A stretch of DNA of 5,952 bases, taken from Chthoniobacter flavus (lineage in GTDB: Bacteria > Verrucomicrobiota > Verrucomicrobiia > Chthoniobacterales > Terrimicrobiaceae). This document shows, one piece after another, positions 1 through 5,136 of the stretch. Where the stretch lies: positions 1-5,952 of the forward strand of contig CAMDOJ010000110.1 of NCBI GenBank assembly GCA_945903555.1, read 5' to 3'. The position numbers and the translations under genes were made by a program. The notes below the pieces were generated by a model, which worked only from the letters and a program-made list of their open reading frames with translations, searched no databases and was not told the origin of the DNA. Within the stretch, counting starts at the first letter, position 1. Every line of letters begins with the position of its first letter.

Positions 1-12
1 TTTTTCTTTATG

Positions 13-29
13 AATCCGCTCTGCGGATT
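13..29. terminator. Small hairpin beside the tRNA gene, possible terminator
   Basis: A perfect 7-bp inverted repeat (AATCCGC at 13-19 and GCGGATT at 23-29) encloses the 3-nt loop TCT. On the plus strand it runs into TTTT (28-31), so it could end a plus-strand transcript entering from the left. On the minus strand it lies 4 nt beyond the tRNA CCA end, but the sequence after it is A-rich, not T-rich, so it is a poor intrinsic terminator for the tRNA. It may instead be a 3' trailer structure. The hairpin is plain in the sequence; its function is inferred. Confidence 0.4.
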
Positions 30-32
30 TTG

Positions 33-122
33 TGGCGGAAGGGGCGGGATTCGAACCCGCGGTAGGTTACCCTACGTTCGATTTCGAGTCGAGTGCCTTA
101 AACCGGACTCAGCCACCCTTCC
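33..122 (-). tRNA. tRNA-Ser, anticodon CGA
   Basis: This minus-strand tRNA reads serine codon UCG. Its 7-bp acceptor stem is GGAAGGG (122-116) with CCCTTCC (43-37), followed by discriminator G (36) and an encoded CCA (35-33). The T arm is a 5-bp GCGGG/CCCGC stem around the loop TTCGAAT (49-55 on the plus strand). The anticodon loop is CTCGAAA, with anticodon CGA at 86-84. A long variable arm (GTAGG/CCTAC stem, 62-75) marks it as a class II tRNA, and together with discriminator G and the CGA anticodon this means serine, not leucine. The anticodon stem has four Watson-Crick pairs and a C-A mismatch at the top (position 27/43). The identity is secure; the mismatch is slightly unusual. Confidence 0.96.
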
Positions 123-179
123 TTGTAGGAGAAGCAATTCACTACGGAATAAACTTCTATGCTCTTTTTTTATCCGCCG

Positions 180-188
180 ATTCTAGCA
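180..188 (-). promoter_or_regulatory. Candidate extended -10 promoter for tRNA-Ser
   Basis: Read on the minus strand, TGC-TAGAAT (188-180) fits an extended -10 element: TGn followed by a hexamer matching TATAAT at five of six positions. Transcription would start near 173, about 50 nt upstream of the mature tRNA 5' end, a normal distance for a processed tRNA precursor. There is no good -35 at standard spacing, which is acceptable for an extended -10 promoter. This is pattern matching to the sigma-70 consensus only. Confidence 0.35.
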
Positions 189-323
189 CCCGCAAGAAAA
201 ATCCACTTTTTCACCGCTTGCGATAGGAGGGGGAAGCGGGTTATTGATCAAACGTTCCTTTGGCGGGCGTCTGTACACTCGAAAATCCAAGGACGCTCGA
301 CACTCCACACCAATCCAATTTTT

Positions 324-707
324 ATGGTAAAAAAACTACTCCACACCCGCTACCGCGTCAGCGATCTCGATAAAACAGTCGCCTTTTATCGAGATGTTCT
401 CGGCCTCGAAGAAGTCCGCCGTAGCGAGAGTGGAAGGGGATCGAAGTTGGTTTTTTTCAAGGCCCCAGGTAGCGAGGAATTGATTGAAATATGCAAATAC
501 GATGCAAGCGGTCCCGTACTCGTTGGCCCGGATCTCACACACCTCGCTTTTGAGGTAGAGGATCTCTCCGCCTTCGCTGAACACTCCGCCGCGCTCGGCT
601 ATCCACTCAGTGATGGCCCTCATCGCAGTTCGAATGGATCGGTGATTGCCTTCATCGATGCTCCTGACGGCTACGAAATCGAGCTCATCCAACCTGCTGC
701 AAGTTAG
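324..707 (+). CDS. gloA: Glyoxalase I-like VOC family protein (lactoylglutathione lyase)
   Basis: This 127-residue protein is a single vicinal oxygen chelate unit with two beta-alpha-beta-beta-beta modules. It opens with the glyoxalase I signature HTRYRVSDLDKTVAFYRDVLG (start at H7) and ends with DAPDGYEIELIQ. The four metal ligands of E. coli glyoxalase I (H5, E56, H74, E122) have counterparts at H7, E55, H73 and E120, so a divalent metal site should be intact. In that family the enzyme isomerises the methylglyoxal-thiol hemithioacetal in the cytoplasm; E. coli GloA has 135 residues. I chose the ATG at 324 because everything upstream in this frame (from 159) lacks family character. There is no clear Shine-Dalgarno sequence before it. 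The gene appears monocistronic, and its stop overlaps the stop of the convergent lipoprotein gene. Glutathione is not certain as the cofactor, since another thiol or a related VOC reaction is possible. The family call is firm and the exact substrate is inferred. Confidence 0.87.
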   Translation: MVKKLLHTRYRVSDLDKTVAFYRDVLGLEEVRRSESGRGSKLVFFKAPGSEELIEICKYDASGPVLVGPDLTHLAFEVEDLSAFAEHSAALGYPLSDGPHRSSNGSVIAFIDAPDGYEIELIQPAAS

Positions 708-1918
708 TCCTGGAGCGGAATCGTCTCCAAAATAACCAACTTCCCCTTTTTGACCTTCAAAATCGAGATGGGATACGAAATGAGCGATTCCGGATCGAAG
801 GTGATGGGACCGGTAATTCCAGAGAAGTTGACGATCGAACGTAGCGAATCACCCAATCCTTCATTGTCAATGCCGCCACTCGTCACAATCGCATAGGCCA
901 AAACCTTGATCGCATCGTAGCCAAGAGCGGCCATGGCTGGGGGCTGGGTCGAATGTTTCAGCTCGTAGGCATCCGAAAAAGCACGACCAGAATCGGTGTT
1001 GGGCTTAGGATTGTAGCGGGCCGGAACGTAACAATCGTTGGCTGCGTCTCCCGCCGCAGAAAGAAACTCTAGGGAATCCCAGGAACCTGTACCAAGAATC
1101 GGCATATTTAGACCCATTGCGCGTGCTTGTTTGATAATTTGGGCCGCCTGATCTGCCGGTGCCGGCAAATAAATAACATCTGGGTTTTTTCTTTTGATCA
1201 TGGTCAACGGCTTCGAAAAGTCCCGCAAAGTAAGGTCGTATGATTCGCCGGCCACCACGTTCATAGGCCCACTTTTAAAGTGCTGAGTAAAGGCCACCCC
1301 AAGATTTCGCGCATACGGGCTGTAGATATCATAAAGAACAATCGCACGAGTGCCTCCAATGGTGGGCGAAAAACTCGCCATCGCTTTTGCCGAGAAAAAA
1401 TCAACAGCCGAAAGGCGAAAGACCCAAGGCTCTTTGTCAGGAACACCCGGCATCGTGGACCCCAGCGCGAGCATGGGAATCTTAAGCTTATTAGCCATCC
1501 GCGCGGCTTCGTCACTCCCAGCGGACACACCTCCAACAACAGCGAAAACATGATCAACCTCGAGTAAATTCTTCACCGCCTCCCCTGCCCTGTCGGCTTG
1601 GGACTTCGTGTCTCGAACGATCAATCGTATCAATTGACCATCGATTCCCCCCTTGGCATTGATCACCTCCGAAGCGATTATCATACCGTTTAATGCCGCT
1701 TCCCCACTTGCCTGAGATTCGCCCTTGAGTGGAAGAAAAACTCCGACATCAATGATCTTGAGGGGCGCTGGAGTGGGTGTAGGCGATTCCGAAGGCGCCT
1801 CCCCTGACGCAGGCTTTGATAACTCCACCGGCGGCGTCACGGGGGCAGGGCGGCAAGCGGATGCAATGCAAATCACCACACACGAAATAACAGAGAACCA
1901 ATAGTTCATTAGCCTCAC
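704..1918 (-). CDS. ABC-type branched-chain amino acid/amide-like substrate-binding lipoprotein
   Basis: This 404-residue protein has a lipoprotein signal: R2, a hydrophobic core (about 6-18) and a lipobox ending IASAC with the lipidated cysteine at C22. A Pro/Ser/Thr-rich linker follows (about 24-53). From about 55 onward is a type I periplasmic binding fold (Peripla_BP_6, LivK-like): the N-terminal motif GVFLPLKGESQASGEAALNG, then NAKGGIDG, VVGGVSAGSDEAAR, a PWVFRLS element near 165-170 and GYDAIKVLAYAI near 333-344. It should be membrane-anchored outside the cytoplasm and bind a small solute, but the ligand cannot be read from the sequence. The start is GTG at 1918, supported by an AGGGGG tract 8 nt upstream and by R2, the only positive charge ahead of the hydrophobic core. 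The ATG at 1909 (401 residues) is the alternative. No permease or ATPase gene adjoins, so it could serve a distant transporter or a sensor. Confidence 0.88.
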   Translation of the reverse strand: MRLMNYWFSVISCVVICIASACRPAPVTPPVELSKPASGEAPSESPTPTPAPLKIIDVGVFLPLKGESQASGEAALNGMIIASEVINAKGGIDGQLIRLIVRDTKSQADRAGEAVKNLLEVDHVFAVVGGVSAGSDEAARMANKLKIPMLALGSTMPGVPDKEPWVFRLSAVDFFSAKAMASFSPTIGGTRAIVLYDIYSPYARNLGVAFTQHFKSGPMNVVAGESYDLTLRDFSKPLTMIKRKNPDVIYLPAPADQAAQIIKQARAMGLNMPILGTGSWDSLEFLSAAGDAANDCYVPARYNPKPNTDSGRAFSDAYELKHSTQPPAMAALGYDAIKVLAYAIVTSGGIDNEGLGDSLRSIVNFSGITGPITFDPESLISYPISILKVKKGKLVILETIPLQD

Positions 1919-1974
1919 ACTACCAACCCCCTTGGCTCATCGCAAGATTGCAACTTCTAAAAAGAGGCTTCCTC

Positions 1975-2002
1975 CCAGTTCCATTTCCAGTTCCATTTCC
2001 AT
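1975..2002. repeat. 12-bp tandem repeat in the divergent intergenic region
   Basis: The unit CCAGTTCCATTT occurs twice in tandem (1975-1986 and 1987-1998) and is followed by CCAT, so the tract can also be read as a degenerate 6-bp CCANTT-type repeat. It lies inside the predicted 5' untranslated region of the minus-strand lipoprotein gene. The repeat is seen directly. It may simply be a slippage-prone low-complexity tract. Confidence 0.7.
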
Positions 2003-2037
2003 GAGATGCGATGCCCAAAAAACAAACGCACCACGTA

Positions 2038-2064
2038 ACAATAAAAAAGGAAATTAAATGTCAA
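2038..2064 (-). promoter_or_regulatory. Candidate sigma-70-type promoter for the lipoprotein gene
   Basis: On the minus strand a perfect TTGACA (2064-2059) is followed after 15 nt by TATTGT (2043-2038), which matches TATAAT at four of six positions. The spacing is shorter than the ideal 17. Transcription would start near 2031, giving a leader of about 110 nt before the GTG at 1918. The -35 hexamer lies inside the inverted repeat at 2048-2070, so a protein bound to that repeat could block this promoter. This is consensus matching only. Confidence 0.35.
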
Positions 2065-2070
2065 TTTCCT
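2048..2070. promoter_or_regulatory. 8-bp inverted repeat, possible operator or leader hairpin
   Basis: AGGAAATT (2048-2055) and AATTTCCT (2063-2070) form a perfect inverted repeat around 7 nt. In DNA this could be a dimeric repressor site covering the candidate minus-strand -35. In RNA it would be an A/U-rich stem in the rpsJ leader, if that transcript starts upstream. The symmetry is seen directly; its role is unknown. Confidence 0.4.
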
Positions 2071-2087
2071 CTTGCAAATATCAAGAG
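2069..2087. promoter_or_regulatory. 6-bp inverted repeat overlapping the previous one
   Basis: CTCTTG (2069-2074) and CAAGAG (2082-2087) pair around the 7-nt loop CAAATAT. Its left arm shares two bases (2069-2070) with the right arm of the repeat at 2048-2070, so the two stems cannot both form completely in one RNA. That arrangement allows, but does not prove, alternative leader folds. Confidence 0.35.
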
Positions 2088-2104
2088 AATCCCTAATGTG
2101 CGCG

Positions 2105-2125
2105 TCCCGCTTTAATTTGGCGGGA
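2105..2125. promoter_or_regulatory. GC-rich leader hairpin upstream of rpsJ
   Basis: TCCCGC (2105-2110) pairs perfectly with GCGGGA (2120-2125) around a 9-nt AT-rich loop. It ends 34 nt before the rpsJ ATG. No T-tract follows on either strand, so it is not a standard intrinsic terminator. It could be a leader stem that a ribosomal protein or another factor recognises, which is an inference. Confidence 0.4.
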
Positions 2126-2159
2126 AAAGCAAAACAACAACCAATTCGCTCTTTATAAT

Positions 2160-2477
2160 ATGGCAGCAACTACTGGACAAAAAATTCGAATCCGCCTCAA
2201 GGCATTCGATTACCGCATTCTAGATGCCTCGGCATCGGATATCGTCGAAACCGCGAAGCGCACCGGCTCGAAAGTAACCGGCCCAATCCCGCTTCCGACC
2301 CGCATCGAAAAATTCACAGTCAATCGTTCGCCCCACGTTGACAAAAAATCGATGGAACAATTTGAGATTCGCACCCACAAACGTCTTTTGGACATTGTGG
2401 ACCCCACATCCAAAACCGTCGATGAACTCCGGAAACTGAATCTTCCGGCTGGCGTGGACATCACAATCAAAATCTGA
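2160..2477 (+). CDS. rpsJ: Small ribosomal subunit protein S10
   Basis: This 105-residue protein is a component of the 30S subunit head (3' domain of 16S rRNA) and in many bacteria also the NusE antitermination factor. Family features run through its whole length: QKIRIRLKAFDYRILD (7-22), the S10 signature AKRTGSKVTGPIPLPT (32-47), NRSPHVDKKSMEQFEIRTHKR (55-75) and the C-terminal LPAGVDITIKI. The length matches the usual 100-105 residues. The ATG at 2160 is the only sensible start, because the conserved QKIRIRLK block begins six residues later and the next in-frame ATG is deep in the protein. There is no Shine-Dalgarno sequence, and a perfect TATAAT (2154-2159) abuts the ATG. rplC follows after 5 nt, so the two are surely co-transcribed. 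Confidence 0.98.
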   Translation: MAATTGQKIRIRLKAFDYRILDASASDIVETAKRTGSKVTGPIPLPTRIEKFTVNRSPHVDKKSMEQFEIRTHKRLLDIVDPTSKTVDELRKLNLPAGVDITIKI

Positions 2478-2482
2478 TCGCT

Positions 2483-3121
2483 ATGAGCATAGGACTACTC
2501 GGAAAAAAACTCGGCATGACCCGCATCTATGATGAAAAGGGTCGCGTCTCACCAGCCACCGTCATCGCTGCCGGCGGCAATCGCATTCTCCAGACGAAAT
2601 CAATCGAAAAGGACAAATACACATCTGTTCAAGTCGGTTTTGATGACCAGAAACCACAACGCGTTGGCAAGGCCATGACCGGTCACTTCGCCAAAACGGA
2701 ATCCACGGCCAAGCGGTTCATTCGTGAGTTCCGCCTCGCTGACAACGCAGTGACTCCTGAAAGCGCCGAACTTCCTGTCACCAACTTCGAAGTCGGTCAA
2801 TTCGTGGACGTCATCGGTCAATCCAAAGGAAAAGGTTTCCAAGGCACGATCAAGCGTCACAATTTTGCAGGTCAGCCAATGACCCACGGTTCAACGATGC
2901 ATCGTCGAAATGGCGCCATCGGTAACCGCTCCACTCCAGGTCGTGTTTGGAAAAACATGGGCATGCCGGGTCACATGGGTGATGAGCAAGTCACTGTCCA
3001 AAACCTCCGCGTCCTTCAAGTACGGAGTGAAGAGGGAGTGATCGTGGTCGCAGGAGCGATTCCTGGAGCCAAAGGTTCCTATGTTGTCGTTCGTCCAGCG
3101 ATCAAGAAAACAACCAAGTAA
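2483..3121 (+). CDS. rplC: Large ribosomal subunit protein L3
   Basis: This 212-residue protein is an early-assembly 50S protein near the peptidyl transferase centre and the 3' end of 23S rRNA. It begins MSIGLLGKKLGMTRIYDEKG, carries the L3 signature around GQFVDVIGQSKGKGFQG (105-121) with R125 following, and has the extended internal loop HGSTMHRRNGAIGNRSTPGR (135-154) that reaches towards the active centre. The usual bacterial length is about 205-215. In E. coli the loop reads GQNQTPG, with Gln150 methylated by PrmB; here the equivalent is GNRSTPG, so no glutamine is available for that modification. It starts 5 nt after rpsJ with no Shine-Dalgarno sequence, consistent with translational coupling. 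In most bacteria rplD comes next; here a terminator does. Confidence 0.98.
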   Translation: MSIGLLGKKLGMTRIYDEKGRVSPATVIAAGGNRILQTKSIEKDKYTSVQVGFDDQKPQRVGKAMTGHFAKTESTAKRFIREFRLADNAVTPESAELPVTNFEVGQFVDVIGQSKGKGFQGTIKRHNFAGQPMTHGSTMHRRNGAIGNRSTPGRVWKNMGMPGHMGDEQVTVQNLRVLQVRSEEGVIVVAGAIPGAKGSYVVVRPAIKKTTK

Positions 3122-3129
3122 AAAAATTT

Positions 3130-3151
3130 CCCGACTGTTTTGTCGGGTTTT
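3130..3151 (+). terminator. Intrinsic terminator of the rpsJ-rplC unit
   Basis: CCCGAC (3130-3135) pairs with GTCGGG (3142-3147) around the loop TGTTTT and is followed by TTTT (3148-3151). An A-rich tract lies just before the stem, so it may also work in reverse. It begins 8 nt after the rplC stop codon. Stem, loop and T-tract form a classical rho-independent terminator. Confidence 0.85.
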
Positions 3152-3161
3152 CATAGCACTG

Positions 3162-3199
3162 ATGCCCGTAGAGCTCTGCTCTACGGGCATTATGTTTTT
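3162..3199 (+). terminator. Second, longer terminator hairpin after rplC
   Basis: A perfect 13-bp inverted repeat (3162-3174 with 3178-3190; outer arm ATGCCCGTAGAG, loop TCT) is followed by TATG and five T residues (3195-3199). It lies 10 nt beyond the first terminator. The unbroken stem is stable, and the T-tract, though displaced by 4 nt, suits rho-independent termination. It would back up the first hairpin and separate uvrC from ribosomal protein transcription. Confidence 0.7.
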
Positions 3200-3251
3200 A
3201 CTGACGTCTTTCGCTCTCAGATATCTCGGGCCTGTTGCACAGGATGAGTGA

Positions 3252-4766
3252 ATGAGGCATGATCGATTTGTAATGGGGTCCCAAGCACCAAGAGCCGATT
3301 TTCAAGCGATGCTTCGCGATATGCCGCACAAGCCCGGCGTGTACGTGATGAGGGATCGCTTGAACCATGTGATCTATGTCGGCAAGGCACGTGATCTTCG
3401 CAAGCGGGTGAGCAGCTACTTTATGCCCTCGCGCAAACATTCGGCTGATCTCAAGACCCGTGCCCTGATTGAAAGCGTGTGGAACTTGGAATACCACATC
3501 GTGGGCAGCGACGCCGAAGCCGTGCTTTTCGAAGGCCGACTGATCAAGGAATTCCGCCCCAAATACAACATCAGCTTCCGCGACGACAAACGCTTCCTCG
3601 TCGTGCGGGTGAATCTCTCTGAAGCGATGCCGCGCTTCGCTCTCACGCGATTGCGAAAGGAGGATGGCGCCCGCTACTTTGGCCCATTTGCCCATGCGGG
3701 CGCCGTCCGATCCACACTGGAGGCGATAAAGAAACGATTCGGTCTCCGTTCCTGCAGGGCAATTGAGCCCGGCGAGGCTGAGTTCAAACACTGCCTCGAC
3801 CATATCATCAAAAACTGCACTGCGCCCTGCATAGGCCGAATCTCACGCGAGGACTATGTTCAAAGGGTCAGTGACGCTTGCGATTTTCTGGATGGTCAAA
3901 GCCGCGAAATGCTTGAACAGATCGAAACCGAAATGAAAACGGCCGCAGAGAAGATGGATTTTGAAAAAGCCGCCCAACTGCGAAATCTCCTCGAGGATAT
4001 GAAGACCACCACCCGCCCGATGGTACGCTTCACCCGCAAATCACTACCCACGACGATCAAACCCGAGGCGGATATCGCCGCATTGCAAGACGCTCTCAGT
4101 CTTCCAGAACTCCCTCGCGTCATGGAGTGCTTCGACATCTCAAATATCTCCTCGACCCACATTGTCGCCTCGATGGTGAGATTTCGGGATGGCGTCCCGG
4201 ATCGCGCCAACTACCGAACGTACCGAATTAAAAGCACCGACCACCAAAATGATTTTGCTAGCATGGCGGAAGTCGTGCGACGCCGCTATGGTCGCGTGCT
4301 CCGCGAATCGGGAGAGTCAAAAAACGGCACGCTGCTGCCGAATCTCGTGATTGTGGATGGCGGTCGCGGGCAACTCTCCTGTGCCTGTGAAGAGATGCAG
4401 AGACTCGGTCTCGCCAAGCTTCCCATCATAGGTCTGGCCAAGGAATTTGAGGAGATTTATCGGCCCGGTCGCCCATTACCTACACGTCTTCCCGAGGATA
4501 GCGGTGCATTGAGACTGCTACAGCGTATCCGCGATGAAGCGCACCGCACCGCTAATGGATACCACAGCCTTTTACTCAAAAAACGGGTTAGGGAAAGCCT
4601 GCTCGATGACGTCCCGGGGATCAGTGCCGCCCGCAAACGTGCACTTCTCCAGCATTTCGGATCGGTCGAGCGAATCAAGCGATTGACTGCTGAACAAATA
4701 GCCAACCTCCCAGGAATCAGCCTCACCTTGGCGAAGAAAATTGCCGATTCACTTGCCGATAAATAA
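3252..4766 (+). CDS. uvrC: UvrABC excinuclease subunit C, short form
   Basis: UvrC makes both incisions around bulky DNA lesions after UvrA and UvrB load. The 504 residues show a GIY-YIG nuclease domain (about 27-106: GVY at 29, YVG at 42, R52, E94, N106). Next come four cysteines C168, C181, C189 and C193, spaced like the reported iron-sulfur ligands of E. coli UvrC (C154, C166, C174, C178). A UVR motif that contacts UvrB (about 221-251) precedes an RNase H-like nuclease domain with D295, D334, D369 and H431, aligning with E. coli D399, D438, D466 and H538. A double helix-hairpin-helix (about 453-504; PGIS at 455 and 487) ends the protein. All catalytic residues are present, but UVR to the first Asp spans about 44 residues against about 160 in E. 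coli (610 residues), a missing block of about 115. The ATG at 3252 has AGGA 7 nt upstream; the ATG at 3273 is the alternative. It follows two terminators, so it needs its own promoter, which I could not identify. Confidence 0.96.
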   Translation: MRHDRFVMGSQAPRADFQAMLRDMPHKPGVYVMRDRLNHVIYVGKARDLRKRVSSYFMPSRKHSADLKTRALIESVWNLEYHIVGSDAEAVLFEGRLIKEFRPKYNISFRDDKRFLVVRVNLSEAMPRFALTRLRKEDGARYFGPFAHAGAVRSTLEAIKKRFGLRSCRAIEPGEAEFKHCLDHIIKNCTAPCIGRISREDYVQRVSDACDFLDGQSREMLEQIETEMKTAAEKMDFEKAAQLRNLLEDMKTTTRPMVRFTRKSLPTTIKPEADIAALQDALSLPELPRVMECFDISNISSTHIVASMVRFRDGVPDRANYRTYRIKSTDHQNDFASMAEVVRRRYGRVLRESGESKNGTLLPNLVIVDGGRGQLSCACEEMQRLGLAKLPIIGLAKEFEEIYRPGRPLPTRLPEDSGALRLLQRIRDEAHRTANGYHSLLLKKRVRESLLDDVPGISAARKRALLQHFGSVERIKRLTAEQIANLPGISLTLAKKIADSLADK

Positions 4767-5136
4767 GTCGACCGTCCGTTACATCCTCCGATTCCGCTCA
4801 AGTTTGCGATTGAATCCGTCCCTAGGTTACGAGCCTTCAGTTCTCCAGCAAATCGCCAATCCCGATATTGAAATCAAAAAACTCACCACCAACGGCAGGA
4901 TGCAAGGCCCACTCGTCTCCTCGAAGCCCCGTCACCCACATCCACCCATTCAGCATCGGATAAGTCTAGAGCTTGCTTAAACTGCTACTCTCTCAGCGAA
5001 CATGTGAGTCAAGACGTATCCCGTTTTTAGTTTCGTAGAATTGTTTTTTTCGCTTTGATCCATATTGCAACAACTAGATCGGCCAAGCGTTCGTAAATTT
5101 AACGATCCATTTCTGAATATTTTCTATTAATTCCTT
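4767..5136. other. 370-bp intergenic region between uvrC and katG
   Basis: I see no RNA gene, no clear terminator for uvrC and no mobile element here. A plus-strand reading frame overlapping the uvrC end (to 4980) has an unnatural composition and is probably chance. The only other reading of note is the minus-strand small ORF listed separately. The right part (about 5020-5136) is AT-rich, with a T7 run at 5044-5050 and a weak dyad TCGT/ACGA (5091-5105). It presumably contains the katG promoter and any peroxide-responsive site, but no convincing -35/-10 pair, PerR box or Fur box stands out. Confidence 0.5.
4837..4956 (-). CDS. Doubtful small ORF or decayed gene fragment
   Basis: The minus strand carries an ATG-started frame of 39 codons, running from LNGWMWVTGLRGDEWALHP to a C-terminal part ending IGIGDLLEN. 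Its mix of Trp, Gly and hydrophobic residues looks more protein-like than the opposing plus-strand frame, which reads HPHPPIQH in the same stretch. A second minus-strand frame just upstream reads ALDLSDAEWVDVGDGASRR before a stop, which would suit a frameshifted remnant of a longer gene. I recognise no family, and there is no Shine-Dalgarno sequence. It may well be chance. Confidence 0.15.
   Translation of the reverse strand: MLNGWMWVTGLRGDEWALHPAVGGEFFDFNIGIGDLLEN

Noticed and set aside
32..226. Plus-strand frame reading AEGAGFEPAV
   Set aside because: This is the well-known false protein made by translating the antisense strand of a tRNA gene; the tRNA-Ser explains the sequence.
159..323. 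N-terminal extension of the glyoxalase-like protein
   Set aside because: The 55 extra residues have no family match, and the ATG at 324 places the conserved first metal-ligand motif at residue 7, as in GloA.
2072..2099. TTGCAA with TAATGT as an rpsJ promoter
   Set aside because: The -10 matches only three of six positions and the pair overlaps an inverted repeat; too weak to list.
1957..2169. Minus-strand 70-codon frame before rpsJ
   Set aside because: Its C-terminal part is a translation of the CCAGTT/CCATTT repeat (WKWNWKWNW), it overlaps the rpsJ start, and it covers the likely promoter and leader.
3198..3803. Minus-strand 201-codon frame opposite uvrC
   Set aside because: It lies antisense to the conserved GIY-YIG and Cys-rich coding sequence; its openness follows from uvrC codon use.
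4741..4980. Plus-strand 79-codon frame overlapping the uvrC 3' end
   Set aside because: It starts inside uvrC, has no Shine-Dalgarno sequence or recognised motif, and has a Pro/His-rich unnatural composition.
5091..5105. TCGT/ACGA dyad upstream of katG as a PerR, Fur or OxyR site
   Set aside because: The arms are only 4 bp, and the sequence does not match the known PerR or Fur consensus; such a dyad is expected by chance in AT-rich DNA.
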